From the NCBI RefSeq assembly GCF_000512585.2, contig NC_089241.1, forward strand, positions 1,488,001 to 1,552,000: DNA of 64,000 bases, in the 5' to 3' direction. This document shows positions 11,630-22,484 of the stretch, in pieces. Both the position numbers and the translations under genes were made by a program. The stretch's first letter is position 1, and every line of letters begins with the position of its first letter. The notes beneath the pieces are model-generated. The model ran no database searches, was not told where the DNA came from, and saw only the letters and a list, made by a program, of their open reading frames with translations. Origin of the DNA: Kwoniella bestiolae CBS 10118. Its lineage: Eukaryota > Basidiomycota > Tremellomycetes > Tremellales > Cryptococcaceae.

Positions 11630-13110
11630 ATGTCCAATCGTCAACACAACATTGCGGTCATTGCCGGTGACGGTGAGCTGACTATCTATCATCTCTTGCT
11701 TCCAGAGACTCAGCTGACATATGATCAGGTATCGGTATCGAGGTCACCGCCTCCACCTTGAATGTCCTTCGAGCAGTCGAGAAGAAGGTGGGAGGATTCG
11801 AGCTGAAGTTTGATGAACTCGACTATGGAAGTGAGTCGCCTGTTATGCATATTGGTATGGACGGTAAGGCTGACGCTGCATCCGATGATTCACAGGTGCA
11901 CGATACAAAACAAAAGGGTCGTACACCCCCGAAGGATGGCTAGAACACCTCCTTAGCTTCGATGCTATCTTCTTTGGAGCAGTCGGTGACCCAGAGGTGC
12001 CCGACCATATCTCATTATGGGATCTGATCTTGCCCATGAGACAGAAGTTCCAACAATACGTCAATGTCAGACCTTCGGCGATTTTACCTGGAATCCCACC
12101 GAGGATCACCAATGCTCAACCGGGAGATTTGGACTGGGTGTTGGTTCGAGAGAACACAGAGGGTGAGTAACTTATCTTGAAAAGCACGAAATGTTCGGAG
12201 CGTTTCTTACAGACAATGTATGGCTAATTTTCCCCGGCTATCTCACAGGTGAATATGCTGGACAAGGGGGTCGGACCCATGTTGGGACAGAGTGGGAAAC
12301 AGCCACCGAAGTTGCAGTATTCACTCGAAGGGGTGTAGAGAGAGTGATGAGGTTCGCTTTTGAGACTGCTCAAAAGAGACCACGAAAATTGTTGACTGTT
12401 GTCAGCAAGAGTAACGCTCAGGTGGGTGCATAAGCTCTCTTCATTTTGAGAGGATGGAATCGACTGTACTAATACACTGGCTGGTCTTAGCGTTATGGTC
12501 TTGTCCTGTGGGATGAAGTTGCAGAGATCGTCTCAAAGGATTTCCCCGATGTCAAATGGGACAAGATGCTTGTGCGTATATATCTAAACAACAAGCTGAA
12601 CCCACATACACTGACTCTCTATTGTAACACAGGTGGACGCGATGACCGTTCGAATGGTCACCAAGCCCAAGACACTGGACACCATTGTCACTACCAACCT
12701 TCATGGAGAGTGAGTAGTACCTCTTACTCCGCTGAGTAAATCTTGCTCTATCCGGAATTGGGCTGACCATCTCTTGCAGTATCCTATCAGATCTCGCAGC
12801 AGGGGTGTCCGGCTCAATCGGTATTGCCCATTCCTCATCCCTCGACCCAACCCGTAAATCACCTTCACTATTCGAGCCAGTCCACGGAGCCGCCTTCGAT
12901 ATCATGGGTAAGAACCTCGCAAACCCCATCGCGGCTATCATGTCTGCCGCTGAAATGTTGAGATGGTTGGGTGAGGATAAAGCTGCTGAGATTATCGAAA
13001 GAGCTTGTAAGACCAGTATTGAGAAGGGACAGACTACTGGTGATTTGGGTGGGAAGTTGAAGACTGATGAAGTGACGGATGTGGTGATTAAGCTTATTGA
13101 GGGGTTATAG
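11630..13110 (+). CDS. Tartrate/D-malate dehydrogenase-like beta-decarboxylating dehydrogenase
   Basis: NAD-dependent dehydrogenase of the isocitrate/isopropylmalate superfamily, closest to the bacterial tartrate dehydrogenase/D-malate dehydrogenase group (TtuC/DmlA). It starts MSNRQHNIAVIAGDG, with an intron inside GDGIGIEVTAS. Diagnostic blocks are PEGWLEHLLSFDAIFFGAVG, VPDHISLWDLILPMRQKF, VRENTEGEYAGQGGR, FTRRGVERVMRFAFE, VVSKSNAQRYG, NLHGDILSDLAAGVSGSIG and SLFEPVHGAAFDIMGK. The Arg, Lys and Asp residues that bind hydroxyacid and metal are all present. ISLWDLILPMR rather than the isopropylmalate-specific loop argues against LEU2. It pairs divergently with the SSADH-like gene and converges on the dehalogenase-like gene. 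The substrate (D-malate, tartrate or another 2-hydroxyacid) is inferred from family only. Confidence 0.88.
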
Positions 13111-13445
13111 GTGGTTCGTCCATGTTGTCGTGTCCTATGCACAGAGTGGTCTGGTATGGTAGCCTTGAAATAACACTCGATGCGCAATGGCAGACATAGG
13201 CAAGTGACAGGTGAGAAGAAGTATACTCAAATCAAATGACAGGTGGTACCCAGAATGACCCTGTATCAGAGTCGGTCATTTGTGCGAAAACTGGCACACC
13301 CAAACGTGCAGAGGCCCCTCGTCGATCGATGAAATGGTTGCTCCCATCCATAGACCTCTTATGTAAGCTACAATGTAAGCCAAACGGGGGTGGTCATGAA
13401 AATAAAATGATCGAATGCATATAATGGTATAGTATGTACAAAAGT
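13111..13445. other. Short convergent intergenic region
   Basis: Lies between two converging stop codons and should hold both 3' UTRs. I see no gene or structured element. Confidence 0.6.
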
Positions 13446-14463
13446 CTATTTCTTTCCCCATTTCTCTACGATACCTTTACCCAAAGAGATGAGATCGGGA
13501 GTAACGATATCCGAGGCACCGAAGATCTGTTCACATGGGTCCAACTCGTATGTGGTGGTGTAAGCAGTTTGGAAACCAGCAGCTTTGGCAGCGGCGGTGT
13601 CCCAAGCGTGAGAAGCTATATGAGATGTACCATTATCAGTCTGATGCTCTCATCTCTGCAGAGGTATGAAACCAAGTACTCACCAGCAAATATAGATACT
13701 TCTCCAGGTTTATCCGACCCAGCTTTCTCTCTGGCGAATTTGTAAACTTCAGGCTCGGGCTTACCAGCCTTTACCATGTCAGCCGAGAGGATGTGATCCA
13801 AAGGCATCTCAACACCAGCATGATCAAAGTATCCCTTGACTCTATCAACGTTGGCGTCAGAGCAACACCAAACCTCGAATCCACCATCACGAAGAGTCTG
13901 CATCATCTCCTTTAATCCGGGTCTCGGCTTAAGCTTCTTGTATTCCTCCCTGATGTATTCTACATCTTCAGCTGTGAAGAAGTCGTCCAACTCTTCAGCG
14001 GGAATACCAGCTTGGAAGAGTACTCTCTTCAAGGTGTTGGATAAGATATCGAAGAAGGGTTTGTACTGCTTGATCTGGGAGAGGTACGAGTAGTCTCGCT
14101 CTGTACCACACACCCAGGCGTAGAAGAGGAGTTTGGAGGGGATGCCGTATTTGGCGAGCTTGTGACCTAGTCGGGCTTGGACAGCTTCCGCGCCGTTATC
14201 GTAGGAGACTGTGAGTGGGTAGGTGGTACGATATGAAGTGAAAATATAGTGAATGGAGGTTGAGATTCAGGACGACGGAAGGCAGGGATAGAGAGGGTGA
14301 GCGGTGATGTCAGCGATAGTCTGATCTCTGGTCATGAGAGCCCAGTGACACGAAGCACTCACAGCAAGTTCCAACGACGTCGACTGCAGAGTCATATGAT
14401 CAGCATCGATCACCTCGTGCTATGGATCTAACCGTGATACTACTCACAAACAACAGAAGGCAT
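13446..14463 (-). CDS. Type II haloacid dehalogenase-like hydrolase (HAD superfamily)
   Basis: HAD hydrolase of the L-2-haloacid dehalogenase subgroup. Exon 1 (MPSVV) and a very short exon 2 join to give MPSVVFDVVGTCFSYD, where the first Asp is the HAD nucleophile. Later come VWCCSDANVDRVKGYFDHAG (motif II position), AGKPEPEVYKFA (the motif III Lys) and SIFAASHAWDTAAAKAAGFQ, matching the FVASNAWDxxGAKAAGF block of haloacid dehalogenases, with His for the usual Asn. The C-terminus is VEKWGKK and a stop at 13446. The splice inside SIFA|ASHAW was chosen because reading through would truncate this block. Fungal members usually have unproven substrates, so dehalogenation is only the family name. 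It is divergently paired with the class III aminotransferase gene. Confidence 0.86.
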
Positions 14464-15189
14464 GATGAACGGATATTTCTACTGGATGTGGGTGAGGGAG
14501 ACAAGTGTGATAGCTTTCAACTTGGAGAGAGGGAGTACGCTGGAAGTGTAATGAGTAGCTGAGGAATGAACAAGACAACACAAAGTCTGAGTAACTTATC
14601 TGTATGAATATTGAAGGATCACATGAATGGTAGTGTTATCCGTCCGAGGTGGATTGAATGGCAATGACCGATGCTTCGGCTAAAACCAGGCAGACTGTTT
14701 GATGGTACCTTGCGTCGGCTGATTGATCGGCGCTTAGGTGTTTGTTCCACACGCGAGTACACACACACACACACACACCACTAAAACCCTGAGCTTCTGG
14801 ACTAGCCAATCAAGGAATGAAAGCCAAGATTACAGCTGGAATCCTCCCCTGCCTCTGCTCTTCCAGCCTGCCTGCTTCTATCGCGCATTTCCTTCCTCTG
14901 CTGTCATGTCTTGGGGGTAAGAGGTCTCAGCTGGGATGTTTTGCCGACGGATGAGATGACAGTCTGCCAACCGGAAATCGTACACCCGTCAGCTTCCAGC
15001 GACATGCCCGCGCCCGACAATTTCAGCAGAACCGACTGAATCTGCATGTCGGCATAACCGGGAATGTCAGAAGTCGAAAGCGAATTCTGAAGGAGGGTGA
15101 ACCTCAAATCATACAGATAAGAGCTTTTCCCAAGAGTCTACAACTTTCAAACTTGATCATTCATCTTGCATATCCCTAAATCAGCCAGA
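14464..15189. promoter_or_regulatory. Bidirectional promoter, HAD-like / class III aminotransferase
   Basis: 726 bp between two diverging starts. It contains CTTATC at 14595-14600, TTATC at 14636-14640 and GATAAG at 15116-15121, the core of fungal GATA-factor sites, plus an (AC)10 tract and ATAACCGGGAATGTC at 15054-15068. Regulation by nitrogen GATA factors is inferred. Confidence 0.6.
14759..14778. repeat. (AC)10 microsatellite
   Basis: Ten perfect AC dinucleotides inside the bidirectional promoter between the dehalogenase-like and aminotransferase genes; likely length-variable between strains. Confidence 0.9.
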
Positions 15190-16899
15190 ATGCCTTCTGT
15201 AGCTACCACCTCTGAGATCCCACTTCTCCCTTCGGCTTCCAAGCCTCTTCCTTTGACCACCTCCACCCAAGGTCTCCAATCGATCGCTGATAAGCACATC
15301 ACCAAAGGTCTGGGTAGACTTCGTGATCATGTTTTCAAGGAGGGAAAAGGTGTCAGAGTCCTCACCACTGTAAGTGATCTCGACTGAGCATTGATGATGG
15401 ACTAACAGCACACATAGGAAAACGAAAAACTCCTCGATTTCACCTCTGGTATCGGAGTGACATCTCTCGGTCACGCTCACCCAGATGTGACTGCTGCTAT
15501 TGTCGCTCAAGCTCAATCGATCATTCACGTACAATGCGCCATCGGTCTTTCGGAGCCATACGTTCAACTTGTCGAGTCGCTCCTCACCATGATGCCTGAT
15601 CCAAGTTTGGATAGCTTCTTCTTCTGGAACTCTGGATCAGAAGCCATCGAGGCCGCCATCAAGGTTACTAGGACCAAGACGAAGAGAAACAACATTGTTG
15701 TCATGCAGGGTGGATACCACGGTAAGTCTTATTTTTGTGGATGAAGTGGCGTGGAACTAAAGCTGTCGACAGGCCGAACTTCCGGAGCTGCCGCGTTGAC
15801 TCGATCCAAAACATCCTTTTTCAAGGGTACTGGACCTCTCATGGTGAGTTCGGCGCCTTTTTGCCACGTATCGCCTTGCTGACAACATTTTTAGCCATGT
15901 GTATACACCACCTCATTCCCGTACTGGCACGCCATGGGCCTACCCAAAGACACCCCCGAGGAAGTCCTCGTCGAACAAGCCATCCTAGGTATTGAGAACC
16001 TGCTTCAACAGCAGACCGCTCCCGAAGACACCGCGGCAATCTTCCTTGAGCCCGTCATTGGTGAAGGTGGATACGTGCCTACTCCTCCAGCATACATCAA
16101 GCACCTGCGACAACTCTGTGACAAACACGGCATAATGTTGGTGGTGGATGAGATCCAGACTGGTTTCTGCAGGACCGGAAAGACCTTTGCGATTGAACAT
16201 TCAGGTGTCAAGCCTGATTTGATGGTTTTCGCCAAAGGTTTTGCCAATGGTATGCCCATCTCTGGTATCGTGACGAGAAGCGAGATTATGAGTGCCATGC
16301 AGCCTGGTTCTTTGGTATGTCTACCTTCACATCCCAAATATGCGTATAATGTACCTTGCTGATGATTGAGGTGTTGACAGGGTGGTACTTATTCCGGTAA
16401 CGTCGTTGCTTGCGCTGCTGCCCTCGCCACTACTCGATACATGAGGACACACGATATCCTTGGACACGTCAATGCTAGATCTGAACAGATCTTCAAGGGT
16501 TTGAGAGAGATACAAGCAGATACCGAAAACGGAGGATGGATGATCGAAGAAGTCAGAGGGCAGGGTGTGAGTTACCACTTCTACATTCAACTTTGCAAGC
16601 AAACACGAAAGCATACTGATGCATACCATGATCAGTTGATGATCGCCATGGAGTTCAAAGACCCCAACTCCAAACTAACCAGGAACCACTCGCGGGGCGA
16701 CATCAGCCTCCCCGGAAACCTCAACAAGCTCGTTCAGGATGCATGCTACGATCGAGGGCTTTTGGTGTTGACAACCAGTATCTACCCCGTTTTGAGACTG
16801 ATCCCTGCTTTAATCTTGAGCGAGGACGAAGTCGATGAGATGTTGAGTGTGATGAAGGAGGCTATTCGAGAGGTTGCCAAAGGCGTAGAGGGTAAATAG
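15190..16899 (+). CDS. Class III PLP aminotransferase, GABA aminotransferase-like
   Basis: PLP enzyme of aminotransferase class III, which moves omega-amino groups (GABA, ornithine, beta-alanine and similar) to a keto acid. It starts MPSVATTSEIPLLP. Conserved parts are LLDFTSGIGVTSLGHAHPDV, FWNSGSEAIEAAIKVTR (cofactor phosphate), MQGGYHGRTSGAAALTRSK, AIFLEPVIGEGGYVPTPPAY, LVVDEIQTGFCRTGKTFA (Asp of the PLP pyridine contact) and MVFAKGFANGMPISGIV (the Schiff-base Lys), then GGTYSGNVVACAAALAT. Exons join at canonical sites, for example CAC G|gtaagt...gacag|GC CGA. It resembles bacterial-style GabT proteins more than the classical eukaryotic UGA1 type, as far as I can judge by eye. No mitochondrial leader is obvious. 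Divergent from the HAD gene, convergent with the FAD oxidoreductase. Confidence 0.87.
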
Positions 16900-17255
16900 A
16901 TGGGTTCACCGTATCTTGTATTTCCGGTTCTCAGGTTTCTCATGCATCTTGTAAACATCAATTTCGAGAGTGCCTTACACTTATAGTATACTGGTAGGAA
17001 TAGCCATATTGAGGAGATTCGTAGTATGGAAGTCGAATGGGAGTGACTTTGACTTGACTGACGAACCGGGAAAGATGTCACGACGAGAGGTCTCATCCAA
17101 AAGGCACATTTTGTACATCGCAAGGTCCCCAAAAGCTGTACATGACCGTTGTTGCGTTGTGGAGTAAGGACTCGAACATAACCATTAAATGCATATCCAA
17201 CATATCCTAGCAAAATCCCTTATGAAAGTCGTACAACCATCTATATCTACCTATA
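16900..17255. other. Short convergent intergenic region
   Basis: Lies between the aminotransferase stop and the FAD oxidoreductase stop. It probably contains only 3' UTRs; no other element seen. Confidence 0.6.
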
Positions 17256-19053
17256 CTACAACTTGGCCCTAGCCACTCTACCGGCCAAAACAGCCTCGTC
17301 GGAATTCTGCAAAGCGCCTTTCGTGTTATCCCCTTGACCCATCGCAGCTTTGATGAGGTTTACTTTCGAGGTATATCGTTCTTGCGTCAACCAGTATGGT
17401 TGGGGCAACGCATCTTCGAATGCCTTTTGGGCGGTGGATGTGATGAAGCCGTTCTTGATTCGCGACGTGACTAAGGAGGAGATCGCGGCGGTGCAGCCTG
17501 GAATACGGGGCATACCTGTATCGTGTGTCAGCGAGTGTTTCAACGTTCCAACAAGGTGTGTGTGTGTTTGGGTGGAAGGTGCTGTAGGTATCGAGCGATG
17601 AGGGCTTACCGTGTCCTGTGAAACCGGCACACACAAACACCCCTGGTTTGTCTGGGACTTCACCAACGTAAGGGAGCAAGTCGGCGGAGTATCCGAGAAC
17701 TGTAAACAATCAGCCTTGGTCCTTGCACGAAACCGGTAAGGGCTATACTCACTACCTGACCAGACTTTATCTACATTACCATGTTCATTCCCATTCCACC
17801 CAACAAAATATTTCTTCATGAACCCCTCAAAGTACTCCTTCGCTCCAGGCATATACTCATTATCCTGCTTGTTGTCGTACCACTGCGACAGCTCACCCAA
17901 GAAGCATCCCTTGGCTCCTCCAAGAATGATGCTTCTATCACCCAGACCTGGCACTCTACCTCGACCTTGACGGGGGATCATGTAATCCACTTCACCTGGC
18001 CCATGTCTGAATCCATAAGTGTATTTGACAGGACCTGGATGAGCACCGTAAGAATGCGATGGCGCAGGAGTGATGGAACATGCTGTGCCTCTGACGGGGA
18101 AGATGAGATCTTTGAATTCGGGAAGGAAGCCTGATGTGTAGGCGTTGGAGGCGACGATAATTTGAGAAGCGGTGATGGATCCTCGAGGGGTGGCAACCTC
18201 CCATTGACCGGAGTGTGTCTCTGACTTCTTCATGGATAAAACAGGAGTGTGAGTCTGAAGATTTAAGCCTTTACCTATGGCGATATGTATCACTGCGGCA
18301 GAGGTCGGTTGATCAGCGAGGTAGAGTTGAGTGCTAACATGTGACAAACTCACACGATGTAGCAAGCTTATAAGGCCATAGATGCCCAGCAGGATAGCTA
18401 GCGCCATAACAACCACCTTTCACACCCGTCAACAGCTCCAGCTCCTTAGGATCATCTATCGTCCTGATATCTTGCCCAGCGACATCTCTGGGGAACGCCG
18501 CTTTTCTAGCTTGGTAGTCCTGCTTGGCCGACGCAGCGTCACTCTGCTTGAAGCACACGTCGAATGCCCGAGTGACATGCATATCACAGTTGATATCTTC
18601 CTTTTGGACGAGATCGGCATACTGCTTCAATGCGGCTGCTTCGAATGTCAGGAGGTCGTTGGCAACTTTCTTGCCATGTTTGGCGGCTTCGGCTCGATAC
18701 CCGATGAATGGGATGGGCTTGCAGTGACCACCTAGCCGAAGACAACGGTAAGCTCAATTTCGATGCTTGAGCTTTATGGGTGACCCACCATTTCTCGCTG
18801 TAGCTCCACTACAAACTTCATCCGCTTCCAGCATCACCACGTTGATTCGCTTTCCAACCTTCGCTGCGTCATTGTACAGATGATACGCTATCATCGCGCC
18901 CGTGAGACCAGAGCCAACAATGACCACATCGGCGTTCCGAGGAAGTTCCGGCGTCGTCCTGGCATTCTGCAGGACGGGGTCTCGCTCAGAGAGCCAGAAG
19001 GACTCTAATCGATTTTTGACTGGTAACAAGGTGTTGCTCTTTCCTTCAGACAT
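17256..19053 (-). CDS. FAD-dependent oxidoreductase of the DAO (D-amino acid/amine oxidase) family
   Basis: Flavoenzyme of the DAO fold, whose members oxidise secondary amines, D-amino acids, sarcosine or gamma-glutamylputrescine. It starts MSEGKSNTLLPVKNRLESFW at 19053; the codon giving an apparent longer start upstream is not ATG. The FAD-binding Rossmann motif is DVVIVGSGLTGAMIAYHLYN, followed by VVMLEADEVCSGATARNGGH, the SGAT.RNGG block of the family. Substrate-domain segments include SQIIVASNAYTSGFLPEF and GDRSIILGGAKG. The C-terminal FAD block is ADLLPYVGEVPDKPGVFVCA and GFTGHG, and the protein ends VARAKL. The tail AKL resembles a C-terminal PTS1 peroxisomal signal (SKL-like), which would suit an H2O2-producing oxidase. 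It diverges from the UNC-93-like transporter gene. The true substrate is unknown. Confidence 0.85.
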
Positions 19054-19539
19054 CGTGGTGGACTGTCTTGCGTTGAGCAGCAATAACTTGGAATTGTTAT
19101 TGAGAGGGGATATGTTCAGTAGTATGTTATTCCAAAGTCCTTATCGGGTTACCCCGAAATATAACGTTAACTCTCGTCCCCAAGTGGAGGATTCACCTCG
19201 ACCAATCGCACGTCGAGCGAGATCTATTGACCGAGCCGGCGTCTGTTTTCGTTTCTCCTTTCGGGTCGGGAAACCGATATGCGACGCAACATTCTAGCGT
19301 CGGTTAAACATACACGATATGTACGTCAGTCACCTGACTTATCTCTCCAAATGTGATTCGTTCTTGCTACATTGGGCAAAATGGACGATAAGTACCACTT
19401 TATTAAGCGTTTGAGAATAGATCCTCTCGTCATTCGTTATCTCCGTCGAGGGTATATGAAGGGCACGATCAACTCGACTCTCAAGGATTCTTTCCCTTCT
19501 TTTTTCCATCCAGCCTAGCTAAGCAAGCTTTCAACAACC
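19054..19539. promoter_or_regulatory. Bidirectional promoter, FAD oxidoreductase / UNC-93-like transporter
   Basis: 486 bp between diverging starts with four GATA-type motifs: CTTATC at 19140-19145 and 19338-19343, GATAAG at 19387-19392 and TTATC at 19437-19441. About one GATAA/TTATC is expected by chance in this length. GTTACCCCGAAATAT at 19148-19162 resembles elements in the two preceding bidirectional promoters. Confidence 0.6.
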
Positions 19540-21287
19540 ATGGCACACTACGAAGAAGATCGAAAGTCCGAAGCCGACTTGGCAGGGGCACCTGACCACG
19601 CTCATCTCCCCGGTATGGAGACCACAGCCGAGGTTCAAGTGGTCCCCACGCCTTCTGCACCCAAATCGAGATGGGACGCAATCTACCGAAGTTCTCTGTT
19701 CCAGATCTGTGTCGTATCTGCTTTGGCCTTTTGTGGGCCTGCGATGGCCGATGCGATTTCGGGTCTTGGTGGTGGTGGTCAAGCGACCCCTTATACAGTT
19801 AGTAAGTGTCAAATGGTGCTGCAAGTCATAGACTTGAGCTGACTAGACCTTCTCAGACGCCGCACAATGTGCGTCGTACTGCGCTGTGGCAGTCATCTCC
19901 CTCTTGGGAGGTCCTCTGGCTTCTCGTATGGGTATCAAATTGATGTTGATCGTTGGTGCCTCTACCTTCGCCATCAACGGTTCTGGTGGGTTCGATTCAC
20001 CCCTTGTCCATGATGGTCGACCTGACTGATGACCTCGACCTTTGCAGCTTACTACGTCAACAGTAAATACGGTGTTCAGTGGTATCTGATCTTTGGTCGA
20101 TTCCTCTACGGAGCCGGTTTCGGTTTCTGGTATGTCGCCGAGGCCGCCATCATCTTGTCCTACCCCGAGGAAGGACGAAGGGGAAAGTGAGTACATCTCT
20201 TTACAACACTGAATACAAAGCTGACAGCAATGTAGGTACCTCGCCATCTGGGTCGGTGCGCGAAACCTTGGTCAACTCGTTGGAGGATCCATCTCGCTCG
20301 CTCGAAATGCCAAAGCCGCCGCTGCTGGTGCCATTGCCACTTCGACCTACCTCATCTTCGTAGCGATCGAAGCTATCGGTTTCCCCATCTCATTCCTCAT
20401 CTCCCCACCTCACAAGGTCAGACGATCAGATGGCGTGCCCATCCTCCTCGCTGCCAAACAACCTTGGAGAACCGAATTCCTCTACCTATGGCAAACCATC
20501 ATCTCCAAGCAGATGCTCTTGCTTGCTCCTATCGGGTTCTACTCGTACTTCTACGGTGGTGTGCTCAGTACATACCTTACCAACTACTTTACCGTCCGAG
20601 CAAGAGCATTGTCAAGTTTCATCGTCCCCTCAGGAATCATCGTCTTCACCTCGATCTTTGGAAGATTCTTCTTAGATAACCGAAGATGGACCCAGAGACG
20701 CAGGGCTCAAATTGGTTTCGCCGTGTTCATGGTTCCCTCGATGGCCTGTTTCGCATGGCTCGTGGTCAACCAACACAAATTCATGGGAATGACCAAGGCT
20801 CCGAAATACGATTGGAACTCTTCTGGATGGGCCAACGCTTATATCCCCTTCTACATTATGCAAATTTGTGGATACCTCTGTCAGACTGTGAGTGGTCATG
20901 CGGTACTTTCGGGCTGAGGCTGATGATGGTGTTCTAGTACATCTACTGGTTGATCTCATGTTTCACCACCGACGTTCAAGGAAACGCCCGAACAGGAGGT
21001 GTCTTCAGATGTGTTGAGGCTGTCGGCCAAGCCGTGTCGTACGGTATCAACTCGAATGTCAAGACCAAGATGATCCCTCTGTAAGTTTCATCCTCGTTTC
21101 AACGTCCACAGCTCATGATAGCTGACACAACCCATGTCACAGCGCCATCAACTTTGGTCTCGCCGGATTTTGCATCCCATTCACCATCGCCATCATCCAA
21201 AAAGTCCCCATCTGGCGAGAGGACGCTGCGAACAGACCTGTCGATTACGACCAAGAGGAAGGTGTGAAAGGTGCTGAAGTCAAGTAG
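19540..21287 (+). CDS. UNC-93-like major facilitator family transporter
   Basis: Polytopic membrane protein of the fungal UNC-93/DUF895 branch of the major facilitator superfamily. A hydrophilic N-terminus (MAHYEEDRKSEADLAG) precedes the first membrane segment (FQICVVSALAFCGPAMADAI). The next exon carries ISLLGGPLASRMGIKLMLIV, followed by YLIFGRFLYGAGFGFWYVAE and AIILSYPEEGRRGKYLAIWV, the A-loop-like motif after membrane segment 4. Further hydrophobic blocks include IGFYSYFYGGVLSTYLTNYF and IIVFTSIFGRFFL. The protein ends in an acidic tail, GAEVK. Introns are small and canonical (GTT A|gtaagt...ctcag|AC GCC). Members of this branch have poorly known cargo. Divergence from the FAD oxidoreductase suggests it moves that enzyme's substrate or product, which is inference. 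Confidence 0.85.
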
Positions 21288-21760
21288 AAACGCTACGATG
21301 GAGAGTGTTGATGTCGGGTCGTTTATACACATACATATATGTCTATGTTTTGCCTTTGGTCTTCCCAATCTTGTAGATGGTAGTCTTACGGAATACTGTT
21401 TTGTAGGTTCAGAGAAATAGAGTCTGAGATTGGCTATGCATCGGATTGTAAATTGGATAACAGGCGGATTAGGAATTTTGCCAACGCAGCATTTGATTCC
21501 GCTAACCCACTCTCCTAATGAGGAGCAGGGTGATTACGAACACCGGTTGTGTGATTTTCGCCGCTTGACTCCGTCATCAGCCATCAGCAAAACGATGATT
21601 TCAATTTCAGTCTTTCATTCGAAATCTCCATAGCACAACTTCTTACCCACAACATATTTGTCAATTCCCTCATATATATCTCTCTCAACTGACTTCCATC
21701 AAGTAAGCTTCTCAGACGTCTCTCGACCGCTCATCCAACTGATCAGCTCCACTACTCAGA
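21288..21760. other. Intergenic region
   Basis: Contains the transporter 3' UTR and the ISD11-like promoter. No gene or repeat recognised. Confidence 0.6.
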
Positions 21761-22132
21761 ATGCCCCCCGCCCCAACGATCGCAGAGGTTCAATCCCTCT
21801 ACCACTCCTTCCAAACCGTCTCTTCCCGATTCACCTCATACAACTTCAACCAATACTTCCTCCGACGATCGCACCAAACCTTCAAACCAATCTTACAGTC
21901 CCTCTCCCCCGCGCCCGGGACAGAATCGGTACAAGCCAAGCAGATCGATCCGGCGGAACTGTCGAGATGGTTTGAGGAGCAGAAAAAGGAGTTGGAGGTG
22001 ATTAAGCGAGCGGCCGAGGTGAATAGGATGTTCAAGGGTCCCAAGTTGGTGGTGGAGCATGCTCAGCCGATTACGAGTGGTGGTGGAGCGGGGGCGGAGG
22101 CTGCTGCTGGTGGGGGTGGACAACCTGTGTAA
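21761..22132 (+). CDS. ISD11: LYR-family protein, ISD11/LYRM4-like
   Basis: Small protein of the complex 1 LYR family. ISD11 stabilises the mitochondrial cysteine desulfurase NFS1 during iron-sulfur cluster assembly. A single uninterrupted frame of 123 codons starts MPPAPTIAEVQSLYHSFQTV. The stretch RFTSYNFNQYFLRRSHQTFK matches the fungal Isd11 block (NYNFREYF followed by basic residues). WFEEQKKELEVIKRAAEVNR and MFKGPKLVVE match its C-terminal half. The LYR tripeptide is LYH here. Compared with yeast Isd11 (about 94 residues) there is a Pro/Gly-poor insert before DPAELSRWF and a Gly/Ala-rich tail ending GGGGQPV. No intron is needed. ISD11 identity is likely but rests on remembered motifs. 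Confidence 0.78.
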   Translation: MPPAPTIAEVQSLYHSFQTVSSRFTSYNFNQYFLRRSHQTFKPILQSLSPAPGTESVQAKQIDPAELSRWFEEQKKELEVIKRAAEVNRMFKGPKLVVEHAQPITSGGGAGAEAAAGGGGQPV

Positions 22133-22484
22133 TGGGTTTTTTGGTGAGTGAACATTCTTGTGGGGCTTGTAGATGTCTCAAGTTATGTGTAGTCATGCGA
22201 ATATGTACTGATATCTGTTCGTTCCTATTATAGGTATGGTACCTCTCATCTATCTGTACACTTTAATGCATGACTTGCCTATCCTTTCATTGGGTTTGAC
22301 CCTTGTCCCACCGTAGCCGTCCTTTGACTAAGAGTGTTTTACCCCATCACATTGCTCAATATCGAGTACCTCTGATCACACAGTCTGCGTCGTTTATGCA
22401 CTCGTCGATCGTCAAACACTTTCCTGCTGATCGTATATAGTAAACCATGATATTCACAAGACTCCGTCACCTTGCTACTATACA
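22133..22484. other. Intergenic region
   Basis: ISD11-like 3' UTR and promoter of the SUR7/PalI-type gene. Nothing else recognised. Confidence 0.6.

Noticed and set aside
19984..20000. GGGTTCGATTCACCC as a tRNA T-arm
   Set aside because: It lies in an intron of the transporter, and no matching acceptor, D or anticodon arm was found around it.
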